Shown here one piece after another: positions 11,873 through 22,102 of a DNA stretch of 64,000 nucleotides. The stretch is from Typhlomys cinereus (Eukaryota > Chordata > Mammalia > Rodentia > Platacanthomyidae). Numbering within the stretch: the stretch's first letter is position 1; each line of letters opens with the position of its first letter. The stretch is taken from the NCBI GenBank assembly GCA_023101885.1, contig JALPQD010000295.1, positions 1,086,501 to 1,150,500 on the forward strand. Direction: 5' to 3'. The translations under genes were made by a program, and so were the position numbers. A model generated the notes under the pieces. It did not search any database and was not told where the DNA came from. It saw nothing but the letters and a program-made list of their open reading frames with translations.

Positions 11873-13020
11873 GGGAGAGCGAGCAAGCATACTGGTAGGA
11901 AGACTATAAAGGCTCTCAATGCAAATAAGGGTCTTCAGTGATTAATTGTTGTCCTCTCTAGTAAAGAGAAGAAACGTATCTGTGCCTTTGCAAATGTTAT
12001 GTTTTGTCTCTAGGCAAATAGGAATAGGCAGAGAACTTTTCTTCCATATATTGTTTCTCAGTTGCCTTCAGCTAAAATTACTACTTAAAACCAAAAAGCA
12101 CGTTTTGAGTTGCATGATCTGATCTGCCAAGGGATGGAAATTAATATGCCATGCTTCTTCATTTATAATGAGGAAAAATGTAATGAATTCCAAAGTCATT
12201 CCTATGGTAGAATGTATGTCTTGATGAGAAATTAGAAATAGATACCAATGATGTTACTTGTAACTATCTTAAACAAGATAATACAAGGTCCATCAGATAC
12301 AACTTGTTCAAAGCTTTATTTTCCTTTTAGTCCCTTCAAAAGGTGGTTGTTACGACTATTCTTCTCCCAGTCATATTTCATGGGTTACATTCTTGCTGTG
12401 CCCTCTCATTAGTTATATGACCTTTATAGATCTTCAGTGACTAGTTTGAGAGTATGTATATTCCTGTAAGGACAGTGGAAATTACCTTGAAGCACCTTTC
12501 TCCTATTTTTTTTTTATGATTATCGCCACCCTCTCAGAGCAAGCTGCATGCTTACTCCCTTTTCTGCACTCTGAAGCATAAGCCTGCACTCTGAAACATA
12601 GGCCTGTGTTTAGGTTCTGGTTCCAACTAAATAACTTATTCCTAATAGCGTTTGGGAAATTTAAGTAACTTAAATCGTTTTCCTTCTGTAAAGTAAAACT
12701 TGTAATTCAAAAGCATGGACATTATTTTTTATCTCTTTTATGGAACTCAATTTTCATTGCAGGTGAACATAGTAGATAGCCTGAATAAGGAAAACTCGCT
12801 TTTGAGATTACCTATCCAACCTTGTGCGGAACATTTTATTTTTAAAACTGCTAGTTTAACTCTAATTTTTTTCTCAGAGTAGTAGTGTATTTTATTACTT
12901 AGACACTACATTATCCTCACTTCATTCCCAACTCTTATCTCAGAGATTTTTTTTCTTCTTTGTAATAAAGGCTTTCATTTATAATAAAAATTATAAAGCA
13001 TGTTGTAAAAATTAAGTACA

Positions 13021-13312
13021 GGAGGGGCTGGAGAGGTGGCTCAGGAGTTAAGTCTCTGCCTTGCAGGCAGAAGGTCCTGAGTTCCGATCCTAGACCCCAC
13101 GTATAGACACCAGGCGGAAGCGGGGGCAGCCTGCGTTTCTGGCCCTGGTAGGGCGGAGCCTGTGAATCCCGGCATAGAGTAAACAAGGAGGTGGAGGCAT
13201 CCATGGTGGTTCCCCAATTCATCTGTGGTTCTACACACACATACACACACACATATACATACACGCCCACACGCACAATTGAATAAATAATAAAATAATA
13301 AAATATATATAA
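13021..13312 (+). mobile_element. Young B2-type SINE, long subfamily, copy 3
   Basis: Begins at GGGGCTGGAGAGGTGGCTCA and ends in GAATAAATAATAAAATAATA. The 13-bp target duplication AAAATTAAGTACA lies at 13008-13020 and 13313-13325. It contains the GTAAACA segment. Confidence 0.9.
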
Positions 13313-13837
13313 AAAATTAAGTACAAGAAAATTAGGAATTTTCTTTATGATAGACAAAGCTTTAGAGTTAAAAATATGCAAGTATTGCTTGTTTTTCCAT
13401 TTTATAATTTTTTCTTGATACAATTGAAGACTGAAACTTAGTTTTGCAGAAATATTTAAAAGCTTTAGAGAAAAAAACATTTTTGTTGGATTATTTTTAA
13501 TCTTTTTGCATTTATTCCACTTTCCAGAAAGGTTTTAAATTTTGTCTTCCTCATTTAACTCCTTAAACTGTCTGGGATTAGTTTTTGCCTATGTCTAACT
13601 ATTTTAACATTATTTATTGGCTAGCATTATCCTTTACAAAGAATCTACAAAATTATTTCCAGCATGAATAAAATTTGCATGTGTGTATCTGTTTTGTTAC
13701 TGTGTAGACTACTTACTCAGCTATTTTAACTGCTGTGCTAATGATTCCATAGTCTCAATTTGGAATTTCTGAATAAATCCGGTATATGTTACAACAAAGA
13801 TTGATTTCCCTATTCTGCTTCATAAGTATAATTGGAC

Positions 13838-14108
13838 TATTTGTGTGGTGTGTGTGTGTGTATGTGTACCAGAGGACACTTGAGTGTGTGTGCACAGAGG
13901 CTCAAGGGTAACTTTGGGAATCACCCTAGATTGTTCTGCTTCCTTACTAATTTGCTCTGGGATTTTTCCAGGCTCCATCTTCCAGGGTTGGAATTACAAA
14001 CTGCTTCCATTTCCAGCCAGCATTTTTACATAGGATCTGGGTATCTGAACTCAGATCCCTTTGTTTTTGAGGAAGAGGCTTTAACCCTTGAGCCATCTCT
14101 CTAGCCCT
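13838..14108 (-). mobile_element. Older B2-like SINE
   Basis: GT-rich start, CAAGGGTAACTTTGGGAATC, TCTGAACTCAGATCCC and end GAGCCATCTCTCTAGCCC. It is the antisense of the B2-like head and ends about 100 bp before the FIP1L1 acceptor at 14205. Confidence 0.75.
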
Positions 14109-14205
14109 GGACTATTACTCTTGCACATGCATTGCATTTTAGAATCAATTTTGTAAGTTCCTTCACCTTAGATTTTAATGGGTTTGTTTGTTTTTTCCCT
14201 TTTAG

Positions 14206-14419
14206 TTGCCTTTCCCCACCTTACTGGTTCTGCTCCCTCGTGGCCTAGTCTTGTGGATACTACCAAACAGTGGGACTATTATGCAAGAAGAGAGAAGGAC
14301 CGAGATCGTGAAAGAGACAGAGACAGAGAGCGGGATCGAGATCGTGACAGAGAAAGAGAACGCACCAGAGAGAGAGAGAGGGAACGGGATCACAGCCCAA
14401 CGCCAAGTGTCTTCAACAG
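14206..14419 (+). CDS. FIP1L1: FIP1L1 coding exon with RD/RE-rich tract
   Basis: The 214-nt exon has acceptor CCCTTTTAG. It encodes [18 protein letters not shown], then [13 protein letters not shown], then about 35 residues of alternating Arg with Asp/Glu, ending [10 protein letters not shown]. In FIP1L1 this C-terminal arginine-rich region contributes U-rich RNA binding. The exon is very purine-rich (GAGA/GGGATCGAGAT), which would also act as strong exonic splice-enhancer sequence. The donor is CAG|GTTGGT followed by further GGTT units, an atypical donor inside a short tandem repeat. Downstream phase matches AG|T of the next exon exactly. Confidence 0.95.
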
Positions 14420-15535
14420 GTTGGTTGGTTGGGTGGGAGTTGATGCATGTATATTTCATTTATACTTTCAGGTTATATTTGGTGTGAGGAAGTGAATTCC
14501 AATCCATTTGGAAAGGACATGCTTAAAATATATCAAGGAAGCCATTTTAAAATCAAGTCTATTTCCTTCTTTGAGGATTCTCATTATGTAAAACCAGTCT
14601 TCAGATTTTTATCATTCATTCGTCATTGGCAGAAAAATGTGTAAAACAGGAAGACCCAAAATCCCTTAAAAGTTTTATGGTTCTTTAACTAGGTCTCCTT
14701 AAGTGTTATTTTAAATGAGGGCTTTTTAAGTCATTTAGCGCCTTACATTTCTCATCTTACTCCTTAATCTGTCTAGAATTAATTTCTGCCTATAAAGATC
14801 TAGTTGTCTTAACATTATTTATTTAATAGTAATATCCTTTATAAAGGATCTACAAATTCATCTTTTATATCACAGTGAAATTGGTAAAAGATGTGTCGTT
14901 CTTTTGTAAAAAAGGTGAGTGGAAAGTGTAAGAGTAGAAGTGTTGTATTAGCTTCACTGTTCATTTGCCAAATGAGTACAGTTTCCAAACACCTTATGAG
15001 AACAAGGGGTTCACTCCAGCTTGCGGGTTTCAGTAACAGTTCATCAGCATGGCAGCAGAGCTCATACCTACATCAGAAATGTAGGGACTGGCCTCTCCAC
15101 ATGCACAAGGAGAGTATAGAGAGGGAGGGAGTACTTCAAGCTCGCCATTCTGCCAAAATGTGAACCAGTTCTCTATCTTATCCATACCCTCTTCCTCTCC
15201 CCCAAGTGGGTCTTCCACATCAACTGAATACTCTCCTACAGGCTTGCTCAGGACTCGTCATAACTAAGTAAAGTCTCAGTTACTAGTTAATGCCTGTATT
15301 AACTGATACGGTGGTATGATGCTTTAAGAGAGAGAGAAATCACTGCAGTCTGCTCCTACTGCATCCTTGTACGCTCTGACCCGTTTTCTCCAAAGTTAGT
15401 TAATTTATTTGTTTGTTAAATAGCTACACTTATTTGGCTCGTGTTATTCTTCTTAGCCTCACAAATTTTTGTACCTCCTTTCAATATCCACATGACATTT
15501 TTATCTTCTGCTAGCTGCATGGAATCTTTTTTTTC

Positions 15536-15840
15536 CCATGTGTGTGGTGTGCTTTTATATGTATGTTTGCTACTCACATGTGTGTGTGTACGTGTACATG
15601 TATATGCTTGCATATGGAGGGCCAAGCTCGATATTGGGAGTTATCCTTGATGATTCTTCCACATTATTCCTTGTTATTCTTTGAGGCTGAGTCTCAAACA
15701 CTGCTAGTCCCACTAGCCAGCTTGCTCTAGTGCTCTCCAGCCTCTGCCTTCTGGTGCCTGAATTATGGAGGCTGCTGCATCCATCAGCCATGTATGTAGG
15801 TTCCTTTTGCATAGCAAGCACTTCAAGGGCTGCCAAGTCC
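15536..15840 (-). mobile_element. B3-like SINE remnant
   Basis: Antisense order: TGTGTG/ACATG-rich start, ATTGGGAGTTATCCTTGATG, GAGGCTGAGTCTCAAACACT, AGCCTCTGCCTTCTGG and AGCAAGCACTTCAAGGGCTG. It matches the layout of rodent B3 elements as I remember them but is heavily diverged. Confidence 0.5.
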
Positions 15841-16485
15841 CCTCTGTAACTCTGCACTGAATCCTAAGGAAAAGAATTTCGTTCCTTTGCATGCTTCTTA
15901 GCCACTTTTTTTTCTTTCTTTAAATCTTGTCTCTTATCCTGACGTCTTTTTAATTGCATGTACAGTGATTTTCCCTCCTGTATTCTCAGTATAATTACTG
16001 ATATATAATGACTGTGATGTAATACATTTTAGATGTAATACAATTTTGAAAAAAATTTGAAAACTAGACAGATTTTACAGTTAAAATCACAGTCAAAACA
16101 TTCATTCAGTCATTATGGCATACCATTTTAGATACAGCTTAAACTAAACTAAATGAAACAACTTTTCATCATATCTGTTTGCATGGGTATGATAAATATC
16201 AGGAATTAAGATACAGAGATAATTTTGCTGTGTACAACAAAATAGAATGTCAATTCAGATTATAAATGTATCTCTCGTTCAGATATTGTTAAATGTAATT
16301 TATATTTATAAACTCCTTGGCTTAAAAAGGTCCTTAGAAATTGCCTAGAACATTCAGCTGAGGATATGATGGGGCATTGTAGAGAAAATACAACTGTTGG
16401 TGACATGGGCCAAATCCTTTGCATACTTATGATTAGATAGTTTAAAGACATCTTCTTCTCTATACAGTTGATTTCTTTACCGTTT

Positions 16486-16880
16486 GTCATACTCTTTTTG
16501 TTGCTGTGAAACAACACTCAGACTCAAGAAACTTTAGGAGAGAAAGGGAAACTTATTTGGCTTATAATTTCAGAGGGGAGACATAATCCATTAAGGTGGA
16601 AATCCCACAGCAGAAGGAATGGTGAGTGGCAGAAGTTAGAGGCATCTTAGGTCACATCCATCATCATACAGACCACAAGAGAATAAGAATCAAACCGCTT
16701 AGGCAGATTGCAAAAGGAAACAGAGTGGGACTGTCTAAATTCCCACCCGCCTCCTGTGATGTGACTTCCTCCAGCAAGGTTCCACCTCCTAAAGTTGGTA
16801 TGACCTTCCCAAACATTAACAGCAGATACAGATGCAAACATATGAGCCCATAGGGGACAACTCACATTCAAACCATGACA
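16486..16880 (-). repeat. Medium-reiteration rodent repeat (copy A)
   Basis: TTGCTGTGAAACAACACTCA, then GGGAAACTTATTTGGC, CAGAGGGGAGACATAATCC, TTCCTCCAGCAAGGTTCCAC and CATTCAAACCATGACA. It is homologous in the same orientation to 62568-62850, and its left end resembles the reverse complement of the tails at 52500-52600 and 56500-56610. Family name not assigned; it may be MaLR-like or DNA-transposon-like. Confidence 0.6.
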
Positions 16881-18716
16881 CAATTTATTCTTAGTTCATG
16901 TAGTTCACATTTTGAGTCACTGTTCTAAGCTAGAGACAGTTCAGTACACAAATATTCACACAATGCCGTTACAGACGAAACATCTTAGCATTATTAGCCT
17001 GGCTAGGAGTGGTTTTCCTAGTCAAGAGTGCTGAAAAAAGAACGAAAAAGAAGATTTAAATAACCTCATGGCTCCTGATAATGTGACTTGTACACAGTAG
17101 GTACTCAGTAAAATTTTATTGCATGATGTACCTAAGTGAGTATTCACTTCTCCTTTGCATGATGGAACATGTGCTGTTAATCCTTGCCACCAAAATGCAT
17201 GGTTCTGCTAAGTTCAGCACAGTACTTTGCTAAAAATTGAATTGTATTCAATTTTGTAATACAGTTCAGTGCTTATATTTGGAATGGCATTGTTAACTCT
17301 GGAATGTACATATAATAGTTAATGAACTTAGTACAAAAATAATAGGAAAGAAGGCTAAAGTGGATTGTATTGGTAAAGTACATGAAAATACAATGTTTGC
17401 TAGAGCGTTTAAAATGTTATGATTAAATCATGTTAGGTTTTTCAGGTTGCTGAGCTGCAGGGCATTACTTAAATCTGACTAAAAGCTTAAATCCAAAAAG
17501 GTAAAAGGTAGAGGAAGTTTGTTTGTTACAAATTATCCTTGGTGAAGGGGGATTGTGCTCTGGAAAATTCAAGTCAAATAAAAGATAAGTGTTTCTAAAG
17601 ACTGACAAAATGTCTGAAAAGCAATATGGTATGTAGTATTTGTTGCATTACAAATTATAGGGTCATTGTCTTGAAAATTACAGACTAGCTTTAACATCTG
17701 CTTTTTAGGAGTTTAATTGTAGGTCAGAAAGAAGGCTGGTTATTGTAGGCTATCCGAAATAAACTCTAATGATTTCCAGTCCCAGAGAAACCTTTGCACA
17801 AAAGCACTTATCAGAAAAGGAAATGGAGGGAGGGTGCTTGTGTTTTTTTGCTCACAGTCAGCATTTAGCAGTCTGTTGCTCTGCTGACATGTCTGAAGGC
17901 CTTAAAGCCAACCAGAGTTGGAGGAAAAGGACAAATGACAAAACCATGAAGTAACTGATCTTAATTATTTTCATGTAAATCTAGTTAGAGTCATTACATG
18001 GAAAGCTTCATTTTTTGATAGGAGTTAATTAGAATATTCATGTGTTCCTATGCTGGTTTTGTTACTTCAGAGATTTAGTAATTATTATTAGTGGGTAAGT
18101 AACCTTTACAGAGGAGTTCTGAGGTAGGAACTAAATTTACCAAAGAATTCCATTTATTGATTGCGTCCTAAGTCTTATGGTTCTTTTTACAGAAACCCTA
18201 AGGAAAATTAGCACTTTAACTGACGAGAGCTCTGAGATTAGAGAAGTGAACTGACTGCTGGATCATTCTTCAGTAAGGGCAGTCAGGGTATTTGGATGCC
18301 TCTGCCTACCTATACTGCTCTCTACCATCTGGCACGATCCATTGCCTTTAGGTGACACTCCTCCAAAAAGAAAGTGTATACTAATAGTCAGGGGAGCAAC
18401 TGTACAGATATACCCATGTGTGTACATATGCAAATGTGTAAGGGAGCATGGCACACCTATGTCTTTTATAAGATCTCGGAGACATTACTACATTACAAGT
18501 AATGTATGTTCTGGTATCAAACATGCATTTCCTCACTTTCGCCAGGAACACCCAGACTGATTGGTTCTTTAATATGGCTTGTACTTCCACCTGATTCTGT
18601 TATTGCCAACTAGATTCTTGACCCTTTGTTGCCTCATACAAATTACTACTAGTGTGCATTATGCATATTTCCAGAACCCAAACCATTTCAGCAGTATTCT
18701 AAAAGACGTTTATTTA

Positions 18717-18880
18717 GGGGTTGGCATGATGGTCCAGCAGGTAAAGACTTTTGCCTCCAAGCCTGACTATCTGAGTTTGATCCCTGGAACCTAAATGGAA
18801 GGAGAAAACCAACTTCTTCTGAATGCACATATGCACACATAATACACATCCACACAAACACACCAAATAAAATTTCATAG
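18717..18880 (+). mobile_element. tRNA-derived SINE (B2/RSINE-like)
   Basis: GGGGTTGGCATGATGGTCCA, AGGTAAAGACTTTTGCC, box-B-like GAGTTTGATCCCTGG, then a CACATA-rich end and CCAAATAAAAT tail. Confidence 0.6.
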
Positions 18881-19284
18881 AGATGTTTGATGATTGAAGA
18901 AGAGAAACGACTCCTGAAAATTGTCCTCTGACCTACACACACAAGCCATGAAATCATCCACACATGATAAACAAATATCAAAAGGAAATAAAGCTGCTGA
19001 CTAAAATTTAAATCAGCTATGGGTTCCCCTTTTTCAGGCATAAAAAAAAAGATGATTATTGTATGGAATCTAGTTGTAACATGATATGTACTAATTTATA
19101 CTGTATTTTCATGTTTGAGGTAATATACTAATTTGTGGCTCATTCCAGCAAATACTTGTTCTCCACCTATAGGAAGCTAACATACAGGTTCCCACCAGGC
19201 TTTGGTCTCTTCTTTTACATTTACAGACATTTAAATTTATAATCCTGGTTGGTGTCAAGAAAATTTGTTTTCATTCCATTGCAG

Positions 19285-19422
19285 TGATGAAGAACGATAC
19301 AGATACAGGGAATATGCAGAAAGAAGCTATGAGCGCCATCGAGCAAGTCGAGAGAAAGAAGAGCGACACAGAGAAAGACGGCACAGAGAAAAAGAAGAAA
19401 CGAGACACAAGTCATCTCGCAG
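19285..19422 (+). CDS. FIP1L1: FIP1L1 coding exon, charged RE/RS-like segment
   Basis: The 138-nt exon has acceptor CCATTGCAG and donor GTTTGC. It starts [19 protein letters not shown] and continues through [20 protein letters not shown] to HKSSR. It is low complexity, charged and probably disordered. Other frames of this exon are open but have no family resemblance. Confidence 0.94.
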
Positions 19423-19998
19423 GTTTGCCCTTCATTAAAGTAGTGAATCAGTTTGAAAGGATACGACAGCAAATAGGACTCAACAGTACCTCACCCAAGA
19501 TTCACAATTACCTGCTGTTGCTTCCTCTTGAGCTTCAGAAGTTTTTAATCTAACAAGGCTGCTTTAAATGTTCCCAAGATAAAAATGGCATGAGATAATT
19601 TGTTACAAATTTTGACATATGAGTCAATCTTTATAATAAATATTAAAAAGTATTATTTGATTTAAAGAAAAATTTCAGGGCCTGTAGTCCAAAATATTAG
19701 TATGATTTTAATGTCAATCGTATGCTAAAAAATAACCCTGTAAACATATTATTTCCTGTTCCAATATAATTCTTCAGTTTATAATTTGTGTATCTTTCTG
19801 AACAAAGTAACTGGGCATTGAGGATTTGAAATAATACCAGGGAAGACAACCCTATAATGTTAACCCAGCATAAAAGTCTCATAAAGTAACTCCAAAATAG
19901 AAAACCTAGTATTGTGTCAGTAATTCACTTAGACCAGATTTAAAAAAATAATAACAAATGTGTATTTCAGCATGTTTTTCAATTTTCTTTTTTTCTAG
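19423..19998 (+). other. FIP1L1: FIP1L1 last intron
   Basis: A 576-bp AT-rich intron with a long polypyrimidine tract before the TCTAG acceptor. No repeats seen. Confidence 0.8.
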
Positions 19999-20146
19999 TA
20001 ATAGTAGACGCCGTCATGAAAGCGAAGAAGGAGACAGTCACAGGAGACACAAGCACAAAAAATCTAAAAGAAGCAAAGAAGGGAAAGAGGCTGGCAGCGA
20101 GCCGGCTCCCGAGCAGGAGAGCACTGAACCTGCCCCTGCTGAATAG
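19999..20146 (+). CDS. FIP1L1: FIP1L1 terminal coding exon
   Basis: The acceptor is TTTTTTTCTAG. The exon encodes [20 protein letters not shown], then [20 protein letters not shown], and ends ESTEPAPAE followed by TAG at 20144-20146. The basic KHKKSKRSK stretch resembles a nuclear localisation signal. The end matches the usual FIP1L1 C-terminus, with small substitutions near the last residues relative to the human sequence as I remember it. Confidence 0.95.
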
Positions 20147-20300
20147 ACGTGCCTCCCCCAGTGCACTCATCCCAGAGACAGATCCTGTGAATCTCCTTAT
20201 TTTTCTGGATAATGTTTAAGAAATTCACCTGTAATCTTTTTCTGTTAGAATGAAAAGTTAACTTTTTTTTTCCAAAATAAAAGTGTGCATTTTTCATGTT
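20147..20300 (+). other. FIP1L1: FIP1L1 3'UTR (proximal form)
   Basis: About 150 nt of 3'UTR follow the stop codon. The stretch is U-rich near its end (a run of eight T just before the poly(A) signal) and GU/U-rich just after it, as expected for a cleavage region. A longer form using the second AATAAA at 20334-20339 is possible. Confidence 0.75.
20276..20281 (+). promoter_or_regulatory. FIP1L1: Poly(A) signal AATAAA for FIP1L1
   Basis: A canonical hexamer lies 130 nt after the stop codon, preceded by a T-rich run and followed by TGTGCATTTTT, a suitable downstream element. A second AATAAA lies at 20334-20339. Which one is used cannot be told from sequence alone. Confidence 0.75.
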
Positions 20301-20996
20301 AAGTTAAAAATCTTTGTCTTGTAATATTTAAAAAATAAAAGGACGGCAATGGATTTATATCTAAGAAAGTAATATGAATAAGTCATGGGGAAGTTAAAGA
20401 GCCAAGTTTAGCCGTGTACATACACAGTTTCCGATGAAGCTAAGTTAGGAACTCACCTTGACCAGATCTGGTTCTGTGAAAGTGTTTACCATTACTGCCC
20501 CAGCACTCTTGTTCAGCATATTCAAAACCTTGGATACAGTTTTGATATCACAGTTTTTGATAGAGGTTTTCAGTCTTCTAAATTTTGGTCCATGGTGAAA
20601 CTTAAGAGGGTTACTTTCGTATCTGAATAAAATGTGAGGCGTTTGGGCAACCAGCCTCTGTGATGAAGCGGTTTCTGGCCTGTCACTGGGACAGCTGAGC
20701 TGTCCGTCTCAGCTCAGCTGGTCTGGCCGTTCCCAACATGTTTTCTCAGGCTCATTGGTATGGTCAATGTGCAGTTTTTATACAGTTATCATAAACTTAA
20801 TGATGATAGCTTTAGATCAGTCATGATTAAAATTAAGAAAACACAAGTTTAAAGTCTTGGGAGGTGATATAAGTTGGTGATGGGACCAAGTCCTTTGGTT
20901 TTGAAAGAACAAATTACTAGGATCTTTTAAATAGTAATAATAGAAGTAGACTTAATTATAATCACATTAAAAAGCACATAAATTTTTTGAAAAATA
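20301..20996. other. Intergenic gap between convergent FIP1L1 and LNX1
   Basis: Only 1254 bp separate the two stop codons (20146 and 21401). Within it, plus-strand AATAAA signals (20276, 20334) and minus-strand ones (21234-21239, 21107-21112, 20997-21002) leave at most several hundred bases that belong to neither 3'UTR. I see no repeat or ORF of note here; the sequence is AT-rich. Confidence 0.6.
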
Positions 20997-21400
20997 TTTA
21001 TTTCTCAGTAGTTGAACATTTCTGAGCAATGTAATTCTAAAATCTCTTGTATTTAAATTAAAAATTCCCATAATAGATTCTTCTTGAATGCAGCATATAC
21101 CATATTTTTATTTTGAATTTCTATGGGGCATACAAACCATTTCAGTTTTTTACTGGCCTTTACTGAATAGAAAAATAAAAACTTAAAATTATAGTGTAAT
21201 GAGAAATTCTCCACATTGGATAAAAACTTAGTTTTTATTTTTTGAGACTATCCTCTGATGTGTAAGTTGGTTTCATTAGATCATACTTTTCCAGACATTT
21301 TTACAATATATTTAAATATAAAAATTGACAAGATAAATATGTTTCATCCAGCTTATTTGTAATTTTCTTTTTTCAGTTTTCTGGGACCCGTTGTTGGTTT
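20997..21400 (-). other. LNX1: LNX1 3'UTR (extent uncertain)
   Basis: Minus-strand sequence after the LNX1 stop codon. Candidate AATAAA hexamers on the minus strand are at 21234-21239 (162 nt past the stop), 21107-21112 and 20997-21002. The end given is the most distal of these, so the true UTR may be shorter. Confidence 0.5.
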
Positions 21401-21536
21401 TTATAAAAAAGTTCCAGGCCACGAAACAACAGTGAGAGTGATTCTTCCTCTGAGTTCTTTGAGCATTCTTGCCAGACAGGCATGCACCATGCCTGAGGTA
21501 CTTCTGCCATTGACAGCAAGAAGAATATCACCACAT
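21401..21536 (-). CDS. LNX1: LNX1 terminal coding exon (PDZ4 C-terminal half)
   Basis: On the minus strand the acceptor is CTGTTTCAG and the exon begins ATGTGGTGAT. This completes an arginine codon and reads [20 protein letters not shown], then [20 protein letters not shown], ending GTFL and TAA (21401-21403). These are the last strands and helix of PDZ4. The GDILLAVNG and helix segments are typical of class I-like PDZ folds. The length of 136 nt fits phase 2 exactly. Confidence 0.95.
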
Positions 21537-21943
21537 CTGAAACAGAAGATACGTGATTACTATTGACTTCATAGTTGTAGTTGATTTACATTTATTTTAG
21601 TGGTCCCTGTTTTTACTGTCTCTGTCCATTTTAATTCTAATGTAAGATTTTCCTCTTCTTCATCTAAGTTCTCCAAACCCTTCAGTTTATGAAAGTATAG
21701 GAGATTGCAATTTGGGACAGGGAGGGTTTGCAATCTTGAATTTCTTTTTTTTTTTTTTTTTTTTTTTTTTTGCAATCTTAAATTTCTTAGAAGTTAAATG
21801 ATGCAACTTGACTCTTCCAAAAAGCATAGAAACAATATGCCTTCTTTAAAGTGGTACCAGGCTTTTACATGAACAAAACAAAATATTTGACTTCCAGGAT
21901 TTCGTTTGTTCTATTTTATTTTTTACTAAGCAATCGATATTAC
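21537..21943 (-). other. LNX1: LNX1 last intron
   Basis: A 407-bp intron containing a 24-nt poly(T) run flanked by an 18-bp near-perfect direct repeat, described separately. Confidence 0.8.
21747..21770 (-). repeat. Poly(T) tract with target-site duplication (tail-only retro-insertion)
   Basis: Twenty-four T lie between direct repeats TGCAATCTTGAATTTCTT (21729-21746) and TGCAATCTTAAATTTCTT (21771-21788), 17 of 18 identical. The most economical reading is a minus-strand retrotransposition in which only the poly(A) tail was copied. Confidence 0.7.
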
Positions 21944-22102
21944 CTAATTCTTCCATCATTGTATGCTGGTGTTCCTTCAACAATTGATTTGATAAAAAAA
22001 GGTTTGTTCCCACTATATTCTTCATAACCTCCTACAATGCAGAAGCCCAGACTTCCAGCTGTGTTTCTTCGTAATACGACATCTTTACAGTTATATAAGT
22101 AC
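21944..22102 (-). CDS. LNX1: LNX1 coding exon (PDZ4 N-terminal half)
   Basis: The 159-nt exon has acceptor TTTTTCAG and donor GTAATA (minus strand). It begins [20 protein letters not shown] and contains the PDZ4 carboxylate-binding loop SLGFCIVGG. It then reads [18 protein letters not shown] and [10 protein letters not shown]. It is nearly identical to the mammalian LNX1 sequence I know. Confidence 0.95.

Larger units (their letters stand above)
9756..14205 (+). other. FIP1L1: FIP1L1 intron carrying three young SINEs
   Basis: The intron holds young B2-type SINEs at 9930-10237 (plus), 10815-11094 (minus) and 13021-13312 (plus), an older relative at 13838-14108 (minus), a TGGA repeat at 11856-11872 and a 23-bp tandem duplication near 12565-12607. 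Two of the young SINEs are in opposite orientation within 900 bp. Confidence 0.75.
14420..19284 (+). other. FIP1L1: FIP1L1 intron
   Basis: The intron holds a B3-like SINE remnant (15536-15840), a medium-reiteration repeat (16486-16880) and a tRNA-derived SINE (18717-18880). The remainder shows nothing recognisable. Confidence 0.7.
1..20282 (+). other. FIP1L1: FIP1L1 gene, 3' part (transcription unit; left end beyond window)
   Basis: Six plus-strand exons, all with GT-AG introns and matching phases, encode the C-terminal part of FIP1L1. This is the CPSF-associated factor that binds U-rich RNA and poly(A) polymerase during nuclear pre-mRNA cleavage and polyadenylation. The joined exons read GIPITVPPPG, then a proline-rich stretch, GHSSGYDSRSARAFPYGN, the segment around [12 protein letters not shown], a long RD/RE tract, a second charged exon, and a basic tail [15 protein letters not shown] ending in PAPAE and a stop. 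I recognise this order from mammalian FIP1L1. The upstream exons (acidic region and conserved FIP1 motif) are not in the window. The downstream neighbour LNX1 runs in the opposite direction, the known mammalian order. The span given ends just after the first good poly(A) signal. Confidence 0.95.

Noticed and set aside
12935..13480. 181-residue minus-strand ORF, and similar ORFs of 80-166 residues in the young SINEs
   Set aside because: The shared PSYQDQKRRPPPLPP-type peptide is translated SINE sequence repeated at every copy.
14202..14459. Minus-strand and alternative-frame ORFs over the FIP1L1 RD/RE exon
   Set aside because: Repetitive codons keep other frames open. Only the frame giving [12 protein letters not shown] joins in phase with neighbouring exons.
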